From: Epinephelus fuscoguttatus
Taxonomy: Eukaryota; Chordata; Actinopteri; Perciformes; Serranidae
Assembly (NCBI RefSeq): GCF_011397635.1
Contig: NC_064759.1
Location: 15,582,428 to 15,646,427 of the forward strand
Reading direction: 5' to 3'
Length of the DNA: 64,000 nucleotides
Made by a program: the position numbers and the translations under genes
Shown here: one piece after another, positions 44,318-56,417 of the stretch
Position numbering within the stretch: position 1 is the first letter of the stretch
Layout of the letters: every line of letters starts with the position of its first letter
The notes under the pieces: model-generated
The model's input: only the letters and a program-made list of their open reading frames with translations
Database searches by the model: none
What the model was told of the DNA's origin: nothing

Positions 44318-46573
44318 TCACAGGACACCCCAGACTTCCTCGAAGGCAGAGCATATCTTGGCACAGGTCAGTGCCCCAGAGAGGGGGTAGTTACTGATGG
44401 AGACCGTCTTCTCTGTGTAGTCCACATTCACCTAATAAAGACAAAGAGATCAGTAACACAGATATTTGATGCTTAAAGCAGTGAATCAGCTGCCATCTAA
44501 AGCCTTTTCTCACCGCTCCGTGTGCAAAAGCTCCAATCACCACCGCAGCCGGTCCCTCTGGCACCAAAGTCCGGGGACAAACGGCCTCCCCAGCAGAGAA
44601 GGAGGTGGAAATGCGGGGGCAGCCGGGAGGCAGGTGGTCAGACACGGGGTTTTTAATCATCCTCAGAAGCTTCTGAGGACCATCAGCGGCCCTGACACTC
44701 AGCTTGTGCAGCAGCTGAACTAAAGTAGAGGAGAGGAAGAAATAATTAGGATATCAACTGAAGAGGAGTTTACAACATGAAACCACAGCATAGAAAAACT
44801 CAACATATATGCAGTTTATACACAGAAAGCAATTTAACACATAATTTACCCATGAGGCCACAGAAACGAGTGAAGGTTCTTGGGATGCGGGTCTGTGGGT
44901 TGATCTCTATTAAGGCGTTTTTCTCTGTGTGGATGTAAACCTGCAGCAGGCCTGCCCTGTTCAGTGGACTGTCCATCAGCATGAGTAGACACTGGCACAA
45001 GGAAATGAGATGTTTAATTTTTTACATATGAACACAGTCACAGGAGATGGACCAATATGGTTTTTGAAGCCTATTTTCAGACATGCTTGATGCGTTAAGT
45101 ATTTGTAAAATGCAACACTGATTCACCGCTACTATTTTTTTGTTTATTTGAGTTTTTATTCTGTGGGGGAAAAAACAAAACAAAACCAAAAAAAAAAACA
45201 GTTCTATGAATACACAAATACTGGCATTAAAATGTAATTCATATCAGTACTGCTTTAAAGAGCTGATATGGATTGCACCACTGACTCACTGTCTACAAAT
45301 ATCATTGTAGACAATTACATACATACTCCAATCAGCCAAAACATGAAAACCACTGGCGGGTGAATAGAATAACATTGATCCTTTGGTCACAATACAATAT
45401 TCTGCTGGGAAACCTTAGGTCCTGACATTCCTGTGGATGCCACTTGATGCGCTCCACTCACCCAAACATGATTGCAGACCAAGTACCCCCACTCATTGCA
45501 GTGGTTCCACAAATGTGACAAAGAGCTCGAGGCTTCAACCTCGCTTCCCAATTCCTTAGATCCCAATGTGATCGATACAGACAGATGCTCGATCAGACTG
45601 GGATTTGGGGAATTTGGAGGCCAAGTCGTGCCTTGAGCCCTTTGTCATGTTCTTTGGGCCATTCCTGAACAGTTTCTATGGTGACTGCATGGTGTATTTT
45701 TCCGCTGGAGGGGCACTGCCATAAGAGATTGCTGTAGCCACGAGGGAGGCACTTGGTCTGTGATGGTGGAGTGCAGCAGGTGGCAAGGTTCAAGGTTTCA
45801 CAGCAGAACACTGCATTGTAACAAGATAATTTGTTTTTCACTTCACCAGCCACCAGTGTTAATGTTCTGGCTTACCAGTGTACATATACATAGTAGTCAG
45901 ATAATAATGTTTACCTTGTTTACCTTTGTTGCCCTTGTTTTTAAGTGTTAAATCCATTTCTCTGCATGTACATTGAGAGTATCGAAAATCACAGTCCAGC
46001 TCCTTGTCCTGAATGTGTACACACTTACTAGAGCTGATTCTGACAAGCCCCATTTCTGACCTCTAAAACTCTTTTTCAGTGATGCAAATAATATGAACTA
46101 AAACGAAATGGCACTTCTCTGAATCTATCAGTCATGACAGACACAAGTGAAGAACACAGTTGTACACACTACATGAGTGCTTACCTGGTGTGTGATGTCT
46201 GGTCTTATATGTCCTGGATTTCTTCCACTTTTGACAATAATATTTTTGTGTTGGTCACAGTTTAACAGCTCAAAGGTTTTTCCGACCTGTAAAATACAAA
46301 ACATGCACTTATTTCATTAGTTAGCCCCAGTTTAAATGTATAATTACTGATGTCACTTCCACTTGCAGCAGTCAGGAGGCTGCGTCACAACAACAACACA
46401 CACACACGACCCTGAGGCTTTACCTTCACTGTTTCTAACGAGGCTCCCTCCAGAATAACAACCAGTCTCCTCTCTGCCATACGGTCGTGCAGGCTGCGGA
46501 GGTGTTTCGCTGGTTTAGGCTCATATTCGTCCAAATGTTCAAGACCACGCTTCTTCTCGTTAGGAGCCGCCAT
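44318..46573 (-). CDS. emg1: EMG1/Nep1 N1-specific pseudouridine methyltransferase
   Basis: Minus-strand, hand-spliced, 237 residues (human about 244). Exons in transcript order: 46573-46424, 46286-46185, 44991-44850, 44719-44514, 44431-44318. It begins [14 protein letters not shown] and carries [67 protein letters not shown], and ends [13 protein letters not shown]. By family, a SPOUT-fold nucleolar enzyme that methylates a pseudouridine in 18S rRNA and is needed for small-subunit assembly. The start codon lies about 340 bp from the divergent nop2 first exon. No defects seen. Confidence 0.95.
45324..45882. mobile_element. Tc1/mariner remnant
   Basis: The ends CCAATCAGCCAAAACATGAA and its inverted counterpart near 45850-45882 (GTTAATGTTCTGGCTTACC) match the terminal repeats of fish Tc1-like elements. 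Between them CTTTGGGCCATTCCTGAACA, GAGGGGCACTGCCAT and CACAGCAGAACACTGC resemble non-autonomous Tc1 relatives. About 560 bp with no open transposase. Lies in emg1 intron 2. Confidence 0.7.
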
Positions 46574-46911
46574 GACGCCTTCGGATGGACTGTCGCGGAA
46601 TGTGTACGTCACGGCAGAAGTGCGCGTTCACAAGCGGGTGCCGATAACAAGTGTCTACTTTGCGCCTTTTAACATAGCAAACAGCATTTTATGTACAATA
46701 ATAATGAAATAAAGTTTTGTTATTTTATATATTTACAAAAAACGTAACCCCCTGAGCGGTTTCTGTGTATGCGCTCGCGCGTTCGCCACCATCGTTACGT
46801 CACTGACACGCGCCGGATGCACTTCTACAACGTGTTGAAGGAAAATTCACGTGTGGGTATTTTATCTTCAACCGTACAGTTAAAAGTTGGATAACAGGAG
46901 CAGATTTTTCG
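46574..46911. promoter_or_regulatory. divergent emg1-nop2 promoter
   Basis: This interval of about 340 bp separates the emg1 start codon (minus) from the likely nop2 non-coding exon 1, whose donor TTCG|GTGAGT is at 46911. It contains two CRE-like sites (TACGTCA 46605-46611; TTACGTCA 46795-46802), a palindromic CACGTG (46848-46853, E-box of Myc/Max type) and CpG-rich stretches. No TATA box was recognised. Both genes act in ribosome biogenesis, so shared control is plausible inference. Confidence 0.6.
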
Positions 46912-48495
46912 GTGAGTATGTGTAGACTTTATGCTGCATTAGGCAAAGACTCAGTCAGTCTGTCTTGTGTCAACAACCGAGGTCTTAATTTGAGCTTGTA
47001 AACACGACATGCGGAGTTTGGTCAACTAATGTTAATTTACTGTGTGGCTGCTCGTTGCACTTTATTCTGTCATTACTCTGTCACTGCAAACGTGCAGAAG
47101 CGTTTGAAGGCCTTATAATTTAACATTTAGGGTAGCTATATCTCCGGGAATTTAATTTTGGATCCATTGAAATACCATAAAGAAAGTAGAAAGTAAAAAC
47201 ATGTATCTGTGGTAATTAGAGTGAAGTGCGAGACCATTTTCTCTTGCATATGGCCTCTCTCTTGATCACTTTTAAAGATGACTATGGAAATGTTTTTGTC
47301 AGATGATTATAGCAGGCCACATGTGACATGTCTCTGACAGTTGGTCTGCACACCTGTTTAACCAGAGCTCAGTCACCACTTTCTAGATCCCTTTTAATAA
47401 TTTAATGGCTACAGAGCTCAGCTTTTAGCAATTTCTTTATTTGACAGTCTTTGATTACTAATAAATATCTGTCCCCTGTCATTCTGCTTCCCGTAATGAC
47501 TGCAGTCAAAAGACCTGCGTATTTGTGTTTACAGGATTATTATATGGAAGCTTATATACCCTAATGAAACTCTCAATATAAGTTTATAATGGTCAACAGC
47601 TTTAAGTTAAACACACAACAGAGGAAAATTAGAATATAGTTCATGTCCAATAAAAGAAAAGGTCACAAATATTTCTCAGTTTATCAAAATATGTATCCTC
47701 TATTTTTTGTGCCTTTTTACCGTTGGGTACAGTTTAGGACAACATGTTACAATCCTTGATACACATACTTGTGCCCATGAGTGGGAGTAATAGTGCTGTC
47801 TTAGCCCAAAACCTTTAAGCTGCAGGTTATAGAGATAGCTTAACACTGATCATATTTTTGGGGGGTTAGTGGTCAGCATTTTGACCGGACAAAAATTCAA
47901 GTAGGATAAAAACACTGTCTCTATTAAACCTATGTGGCATGGATTAAGTGTGTCTGCGATATTTCTGTTACGGTGGTCAGATTAGTCCTAAGTAAATCTC
48001 TTAAACAATCCCTTAAACATGATCATTATTCAACTAAATTAAGTTCAGTACAGCATGCTGTGTAACTCTAAGTATGTGTAGGTATGTTGTGTGCTTCTCT
48101 AAGCACATGAGTCCCATTGCTCGCCACTGAGCGAGAATCATGTTCTCTGTTGACCAATAGATGGACTGCTGTTTCCAGCTCCACCTTTTAGTATCAGATC
48201 AGTGTGCTAGGTACCTCTACAGAGGGTTGACAGAAAATGGGGACGAAAAGAAATGGGTTTGTTGGTACCATCTGCAACTTTTGACAGTGGAAATGCAAAA
48301 ATAACCGTTCTAATGTGTACTGAACTGACCGGAATGGAACTGGACTGCTTGGTAGAAACTGAGCTTTACAGCACAACATGTGCTAAAGACAGCACCAACA
48401 GTGGCATCTGCTCATAAACAATGACATTGTTATAATGCACTGGCCTTAAAAAGATGGCACATTATTTCCCTTTGCTTTTCGGGGTGTCTGTGTAG
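46912..48495 (+). other. nop2 intron 1
   Basis: Runs from the GTGAGT donor to the TGTGTAG acceptor. No repeat, RNA gene or coding exon was recognised. Confidence 0.5.
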
Positions 48496-48504
48496 ATCGG
48501 AGTC

Positions 48505-49806
48505 ATGGGTCGGAAGTTGGATCCCACCAACAAGGTGAAGAGAGGGCCGGGGAAAAAATCCAGGAAGCAGCAAGGAGCAGAGACTGAGTTGGCCAAGTTT
48601 ATAACTGATGGTGATTATTGTGTCCTTTTTCTATCAGCTGTTTGTAAAGACACACATTCACCCTGGAAATTTAAAGTTTACGAACCACTTGTTCATTTTG
48701 CTGACTGCATCATTATGCCTTGTTTCTCACAATATTTGTTTTTTGTTTGCAGAGGAAACTGAATCAAAACGTCTGTCGAGGAGAGGCAGGCAAAGGTAAG
48801 AGGTCGTCTGAATACAATGTGAAATAATATTACTGTGTTTACAAGTTGCTCATTCATATTGTCATTTTACAGAGCTGCAAAAAGAGTCCATAATCTGAAA
48901 AAGCCGAAAGGTGCTGCTGAGGAAAAGCCCAAGAAAGGTAAACACAGCAGTGTGAATGTGGCTGTGATGTTTTCTGTATACACCCATGCAGATGGTTACT
49001 ACCCAGCACCTGCAAAGAAAACAAAACAAAATATTAAATGTGTGTGTCTGAATTGTTGCTGCTAGAGTAGTTATTTTTTAATTTGTAGAATATGTACTTG
49101 GTGTTTATTGTCTGTTTATTTTTATCCAAAGGATTCACTGATGAGAACAGCAAATGGTTGAAACCAGCGAAGAGGAAGCGCAAACTTGAAGAAGCTGAAA
49201 GTGAGGATGACAGTGATGAACACTGGGAGGAAGAGGAAGATGAGAAGGAAGAGGAAGAGCAGCAACAGCCACAGAAGGGAGGAAAAGTCCAAGGAAAGAA
49301 GGGTGCCAAAGTAGAAATGAAAGAAGTGGAAGAGGACGACGATGATGAGGATGACGATGATGAAATGGTTGATGACTATGGTGCACTTGATGAAGAGAGT
49401 AGTGAGAAAGCAGCGGAAGAAGAAAGTGATGAAGAGGAAGTATGTAAAATAGTTCTCCTATAACTTTTTTTATTTTCTTTTTTGAAGACTGGAAATTTTA
49501 CTGAAATTTTGGTTCAGATGTAAAAATGTAATTTTTACCCAAACTGCAAATTTGCTGATACAGTCCCTGATTTCTTTTTTATAGAGATGCCAAATTTCCT
49601 CCCACTTAACTGCTGATATGTCAGAAAAACTAATGTGACTAATGTGGTAAAATTAAAAGTTAGTATGATTTAGTAAGTTACTTTCCTTGTTCTCCCACAT
49701 TCAGCTTCTTCCCATTGAGCGTGCAGCCAAGAAGGAGAAGAAGCTGAAGGAAACCATGGGTCTAGAAAGTGATGAAGATGACGACGATGATGAGGAAGAT
49801 GACAAA

Positions 49807-49838
<32 letters not shown>

Positions 49839-52800
49839 GGAACAGAAATCAGATGCTGACATGGATGAGGAAGACACAGTACAAGCAAACATAGATGAGA
49901 TGGATACGTTTAGGCTACCTGGTGCGGAGGAAGCCGAGAAGGAAGGTATGTGACTTAGAGTTATTTTTGTAATATTGTTTTCATATTTTTATTGTCATTT
50001 CTTATTCAGTTGTACAAGTAGTATATTTTCTCTGTTTATTATTACATCAAGGCAAATTTGTTGTATGTGAAAGCCTACTTTTTTCTGATTTCTGATTCAG
50101 ATTTCTGATAAGATTATTCTACTTTAATGGAGGAAATGTAAATATTTTTGCAAGAAGTCTAAACCCCTTTCTTATCTGCACTTTTAGGTGTTCTGCCTCT
50201 GGACCTGAAGACGATCTATCAGAGAATAAAAGACAACATTGATGTCCTTTGTAATTTCTCAACAAAAAGAGAGGAGGGGAAAGAGAGAGCAGAGTACATC
50301 TCTCTTCTGAAGAAGGATCTCTGTACTTATTACAGCTACAACATTTTCCTCATCGAGAAATTAATGGACATCTTCCCTCTCTCAGAGGTGGGTAATTTCT
50401 TTCCCCCCTGTAGTGCTGAACAAAACACATTCTGATGTCCTTTTCAACATATTAGAATTGATTGATGTACACAGTTATAAAGTTTTAACACATGGCAGTT
50501 GTCAACACCTGATTGAGAGCTGGGTTTAGGGCCCTGACACACCAAGGTGACGGTCAGTCGTTGGTTTGTGTCAGGCCGTTGGTGAGAATCTGTCACCCTA
50601 ATTTTGCACTGTGTCCCTCACTGTTGGCACTCGTACTCCCTTCTCAGCAGTTTTACGTTCGATTCGGCATGTTCAATCGGTGGTGGAGCCTGTAAGTGAG
50701 AGAAATCCCCTCCCTGTCAATGTGCTAACTGGCTAACTAGCGTCTTGTATCCGTCTTGACGGTCTAATGGTCTTCCAGTTTCCTTCCATTTTTGAATGAC
50801 GAATACAGACTACCGCTGCCTGGCTGCTGGTATCTAGTTATTTCCACTCAGGCAGGTGCAGAATGTAGGTGCTCACTGGCCGTTAACTGTAGTCTGTGCA
50901 GCGTGTTCAAGTGCAACTTTCTGGCCAAGACACAGGCAACAGTACTCCTTCGTCATCATTAGTTCTTTGATGTGTCTGGGCCTTAAATGAGTTTAAAATT
51001 TTTGACTGTGCTGCTTTCTTTTTTTTTCTATAATTAATAATTTTTCTCCTTTCTTGTTTACAGCTGGTTGATTTCCTCGAGGCCAATGAAATTCACAGAC
51101 CTGTCACTATTCGGACGAACACACTGAAAACAAGGAGGAGGGATCTTGCACAGGTAACTGCACAGCGTGGGGGAGACATATCAACCGGCCAATGCAGTAT
51201 TTTCAAATTCAAAATTCCACATGTGCTTTGTAGTATTTCTAGTTAGTCAACTCAACAAAAAGCACAAATGAAGTATAAATATACTGTAATGAATTTGTTT
51301 ACAGGATTTAACAGCACTTTACATCAAGGAAATAACATTGAAATATGAGTTCTAAAAAAGCAGTTTGCAGAACAAAATTTACATTCACCGTAGCCTTTTC
51401 AGAAAAAAGTGGCAGAAATAAAACTTAAGAATTAAAGAGAAATGTTTGGCTTTAGTTCGGAGTGTCATTAACTTATAAACCACCAAGGAAAACCCCTCAC
51501 CAAAACACTTCACTGGTATTGTCTAATGTCAAATACTGCCTTTAAGTGCTCATGTGTCAGTGTGGTTTGTGTTTCTCCATGTTTAGGCCCTGATCAACAG
51601 AGGAGTGAACCTCGATCCGCTGGGGAAATGGTCTAAAGTGGGTTTGGTCATCTATGACTCCTCAGTACCTGTAGGTAAGTTTCAGCACCTTCACATCAAG
51701 GATCTGACTCGAGCTATTAAGGATCTTTTAATGAAGAATATATGAGGCCCACTGTAGCCACACAAGCTTTAACTGTAATTCTTTACATGTTTTAAAACAG
51801 GTGCAACCCCAGAGTATCTCTCTGGTCAGTACATGCTGCAAGGAGCCTCCAGTTTTCTTCCCGTCATGGCGCTCTCTCCACAGGAGGGAGAGTTGGTGTT
51901 AGATATGAGCTCAGCTCCAGGAGGCAAGACCACCTATATTGGTAAGATGTGCTGCAGTTATACTTGTGATACTTGGTTTTGCAAGGGCACCGCCACTGCA
52001 TCCTGGGCTTGTGATTGGTTTACAGAAATACAAACAAGCCAGAGCATTTTCTCCTCTGTAGCAGAACAATAATGTGTGCTTCCAGACCTTTTTCTTGCAC
52101 TGACACAGCGCTGTGTGACTGTTTCAGCTGCAATGTAGGCAAATGCAAACTCTTCTCACATGCAGATGAACTTAGTTTATTTAAATGTTCCACCCTTAGC
52201 TCAGCTGATGAGAAACACGGGGATGATCGTGGCCAATGACGCCAACGCTGACAGGTTGAAGAGTGTGGTGGGCAACATCCACCGTCTGGGGGTCACCAAC
52301 ACTGTTGTTTGTAACTACGATGGAAGGCAGTTCCCAAAGGTAATGTTCATACATCTGTAGAGTAACATTATCTCCTGTTATGTGGCTTTACAGAGCGAAC
52401 TAACCCGTTGAAAACTTTGCCTGCAGGTGATGGGTGGGTTTGATAGAGTGCTGCTTGATGCTCCATGCTCAGGAACTGGAGTGATCGCTAAAGATCCAGC
52501 TGTGAAGACCAGTAAGGTAAAACACCTTTCACTGTTTATGTATATACTAAGGACTGTATATAAAGATGGACAAAGTGTTTCTACTTCCCTCCACTATACA
52601 AAAAAATGAAGCCAAAACATCCCAGATAAGGCCACTGCCATCTTGTGTTGGTGACGTTGTTTGTAGCCGGACCATGTGTTCCGATATCTATATTACCATA
52701 CTATATACAGTAGTATGCCAGAAGAAGATTTAGTATGGCCCAATACATAGTATGTCAAATGCAGTATGCCAAAAATACCAGGATGTTCTACTACATTGGG

Positions 52801-54760
52801 ATATATTTTGCAGTATGCAAGCCAGCATGCTCTTCTGGCTATTCTCAGTGCAGCGGAAAATACATTACATTGCCTGAGCTGCAAACAGATGACAGCTTGA
52901 GAGCTCGTTGACAGCTCTCAGAAGTCACAATGATGGATGACAGCATATTCAAGTGACTAATGACCAGGTGAATAGTAATAATAGGAATATTGATTGTTTA
53001 AATGAACAAAATAATCAAAAAGATGACCAACATTAAAAGGACATAGCTATAAAAATAACAATGACAGAGAAATGCATATGTAATTTAACTGTTGTGAATG
53101 TATGTTAGAATCTATGCAGTTATAACTTCAAAGTTAAACTACATGCATCCCAAAGTAACAACAGCAGAGCTCTGGGTTGACTTCCTTGTCTGGCGAGCTT
53201 GGTGAACAGCATTTTGTTTTATCTCTAAGGTAATGGATTTATGAGAAAGAGGGTCGACTGTGTTCGTACTTTTTAAGGGCAGTTGTAGTACATACTAAAA
53301 GTAAAAAGAAAAAGTATGTGATTTGGAATACACCCAGAGTCTGCACTGTATTGAGCTCCTGCCATCTGACTAATTGCAGCAGCGCCGTTGTTTGCAAGCG
53401 CTCGATTGGCACACACAGCTGTCAGTCATCACATCGAACCCCTTTTTTATAGCATCAAATTAAAACCAAACTTATAAGAAAAACAAACTATTAAACATAC
53501 AACAGCATGATAAGAACTACCTTTGTTAGTTTGGTCAATATCCTGTCTGCTAACATGGAGGAGGCGGTGTTTATGACCTATGTTGCAGGCATCGACATGT
53601 TTGGGCTTCCCTTTTGGGGAGCTGTCATGTCATCCATGCATACATATGCTCACTTTTGGTTTTAAACAGTTTTTAATGCTTTGTTATTTCCTGACAGGAC
53701 GAGGCCGACATCCAGCGCTCCGCTCACTTACAGAAAGAACTGATTCTATCTGCCATCGACTCTGTGAACGCTGAGTCCCCTACGGGAGGATATCTGGTCT
53801 ACTGCACATGTTCAATAATGGTACATGTACTCTACAGGCAGCTAATTCATTTTTTTCCATGTTACTTGTGAGTATTTAGCAGAAGGGTTAGACATTGATA
53901 AAAATGTGTTCCATCAGGTGGAGGAGAATGAATGGGTGGTGGACTACGCTTTGAAGAAAAGGAACGTCAAATTAGTTCCCACTGGACTTGACTTTGGCAA
54001 AGAAGGCTTCACCAGGTAAATAAGATAATTGCAGTATGTTTTTATTCTGTTGCAAATACTCTGACCTTCAACCCTAAATTTATTTTTCATTTTTTTTAGA
54101 TTCAGAGAACGTAGATTCCATCCAACTCTGCGACTGTCTCGCCGATTTTACCCTCATTCCCACAATATGGATGGGTTTTTTGTGGCCAAGCTAAAGAAAT
54201 TCTCCAATGTAATTCCTACTGCACCCACAGGAAAAGGTAACACTTCCTCTTACGAGCATATGCCAACTTTCATCATGATAGTTACCCTGTTAAACATGAA
54301 CTCATCCTCTGCGTCTGTTATTTCTGTAGAGGAAGAAAGCGCAGATGCTCCCGAGGCAACGGCTGTTCCAGACTCTCCTGAAGAGAAACCATCCAAAAGT
54401 GACAAGGCAAAGAAGAGTGTCCCCGGCTTCAAGGGGAAAACCCAAGCCAATGGAACAGCAAACGCCAAGCCAAAAGGCAAAAAGGACTCACCTACTGGAC
54501 CAAAAAAGGCAAAGGTGGCCAAGATGGACGGAGAGACTGTGAAGGGGGCAGAGGCCAAGAAGCTCGCAGTGAAGACAGCTGATGAAACGAAAGCATCAAA
54601 GGCTGACAAAAAGGAACAGAGCAGATTTGAGAAGAAGCAGGGCAAAAAGAGAACAACATCCATGAAAGCAAAGAAGAGGATCGGAAAGAATAAATTCAAG
54701 AAGTTGAAGCACATGTTGGAAAAACAAGAAAAACAAAAGAATGAGGTGTGTACAGTGTGA
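48505..54760 (+). CDS. nop2: NOP2/NSUN1 28S rRNA cytosine-5 methyltransferase
   Basis: Hand-spliced, 766 residues. Exons: 48505-48610, 48753-48795, 48873-48937, 49132-49439, 49705-49945, 50188-50387, 51064-51153, 51587-51674, 51801-51941, 52200-52339, 52427-52516, 53698-53820, 53918-54015, 54100-54236, 54330-54760. It begins [20 protein letters not shown]. Long Asp/Glu runs lie around residues 100-245. The NSUN Rossmann core has the SAM motif [11 protein letters not shown] (414-424), the release cysteine in DAPCSGTG (Cys488) and the catalytic cysteine in YCTCS (Cys542). A motif [17 protein letters not shown] precedes the Lys-rich tail. By family it methylates 28S rRNA in the nucleolus and supports 60S assembly. 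The last exon ends at a GAGGTGTGTACAGTG TGA; an alternative splice there cannot be excluded. Poly(A) signal at 55010-55015. Confidence 0.94.
50527..50988. mobile_element. MITE, TIR family GGGCCCTGACACACC, copy 2
   Basis: Starts AGGGCCCTGACACACCAA and ends TGTGTCTGGGCCTTAAA, with the same AGTTCTTTGATGTG block near its end as the copy at 5862-6052. Longer internal part. It lies in the nop2 intron after 50387. Confidence 0.6.
52549..53460 (+). repeat. dispersed repeat with a nested insertion
   Basis: It starts GGACTGTATATAAAGATGGA and ends with GCTGTCAGTCATCAC. This fits the plus orientation of the family at 15470-15896 and 60425-60815. About 52674-53332 looks like a separate insertion with ends TGTGTTCCGATATC and inverse TTTGGAATACAC and many AGTATG units. 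Both lie in the nop2 intron after 52516. Limits approximate. Confidence 0.45.
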
Positions 54761-56417
54761 CAAATTGTACGACATAATGTAAGAGCTTGGTAGAGCTACT
54801 TCACGAACCCAGATCAGCTAACAAGTGAGCAGCTGTAGTGTATGTGTCAGTCAGATATGGTTGTAATAACTGTGTACAAATGAATCAGACTGGTCAAAGA
54901 TGTTCTCACTTAAGTTGGGTCCCCTGTTTTTTATTTGTATTACTGAATATTCATTATGTTTGTTGATTTAATTGAAGTGTGGGACAATTTCCATTAATCT
55001 GTGAAACATAATAAATCTTTTAAGATGTCTTGTCATCACTTGTTCGATTCATCAATGGGAAGTTTTACTCGTCTTCTCAGCACACAAGGAAACAAACAGA
55101 CAGAAACGTCACACGTGCCTTCATACATCACTCTACAGGGTCACATATTCATAGAGCAGGATCACAATTACGTAGGCTTATCCTCCATTTTGATGAGTCC
55201 ATAATTGGTCCCAAGAAGACACTCCTCTCTTCTGATTGCCATTTATTCTACTGAGCTTACATTCATAAGATGCTATTTCCACCATTGCTTTAACCCATTC
55301 TTTCAATTTTGGAGCCTTTGTTGTCTTCCAGTGCCTTGGAAAACAGTTATTAGACCCACAATAATAACAGAAAATGCACATTTGGATACAACTTTGGATT
55401 TACAGGGATTACTGAACCAAACCAACAACTTAAAATTTCTAAAACTCCAATCCAGAGTGGTCTGACCCAACTTTATTTCCATATACAGTGGAGGAAAGTT
55501 CCTATTTCAGCTATTGTAATTTAACAACTTCATTATGTGTAGAGACATAACTGTGAATGATAACATCTATGCAGTTATATTGTGTGAGCTTCCCCTCGCT
55601 TCTTTCATGTATTTACCACACCCTGACACAATTTTCAAACATCTGTCACCATCAGTTTCTTCTCCGAGATCCCTTTGCCAAATCAGTTTCACATTAAGAG
55701 ACATATCACACAGGAGGTAGTTAGTTACTTAATAAAATTGTGTAGCCTTGTGGTTTTCCGATGGTAATTTGAGATAGTTTATATTAGTAGTGAATGTTAA
55801 ATGCAGCTATAGAAAAAGCTTTTGCATGTAAAGCTTTAACTTGACCATCTCGTTATACATTGGATGCCATCTACAAATGTAGTTTGACTTGTCAGTTTAG
55901 TTTTAATAAGTCATTATTCCAGTTACAGATATATTCAACTGAATTTAGACTAGCAACCCATTTTTCATTCAAACATCTTAAGTATCTTAAACTGTAATTA
56001 GGTGTAGTGAGAAGTGCATTAAAAGTAGATTGAATTTGAGTTCTTATCAGTAATGATGTATAGCCTATGGAAAAATGTTAAAAGTCGCATTGCTGCTATC
56101 TTTATTTTGATTGTCCATACAATTAAATAGTTTATTATTTGTCGAAAGATAATATGAAATGTCTTAATTCTGATTTTAGACTAGTCAGAATTTTATTAGA
56201 TATATCTTAAATTCAAGTTTAGATTTTTAAATGCACTTTATTTTAAATGCTAATCTTTAATATGCCACATGGCAGATAGTATTAATTATATATTTAACTT
56301 AAATAATATCTGTACCAATTTTGGATGTGAATTTGTGCTGGAAAGTAGTGTTGTCAAGGCTGTAGTAACAACCAATCAGATTGTCCGTCTCGGACCGGAA
56401 GCTCTGTTGTTTACAAG
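54761..56417. other. nop2-ing4 intergenic region
   Basis: It holds the nop2 3' UTR to about 55030, an L1 remnant, and AT-rich sequence. Just before ing4 there is ACCAATCAG (56371-56379, CCAAT box), ACCGGAAG (56394-56401, ETS-type) and AAGATGGCGGC (56414-56424, YY1-like, overlapping the start). This is the usual make-up of a TATA-less housekeeping promoter. Confidence 0.55.
55190..55700 (-). mobile_element. L1-type LINE ORF2 tail
   Basis: Reverse strand encodes RHWKTTKAPKLKEWVKAMVE then EIASYECKLSRI and SSWDQLW, the conserved end of L1-like ORF2 proteins. Upstream pieces such as SGCGKYMKEARG lie in other frames. A decayed, 5'-truncated copy; no target duplication was identified. Confidence 0.6.

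Noticed and set aside
49135-49892. His/Ser-rich antisense frames over nop2 exons 4-5
   Set aside because: Mirror of the Asp/Glu runs in nop2.
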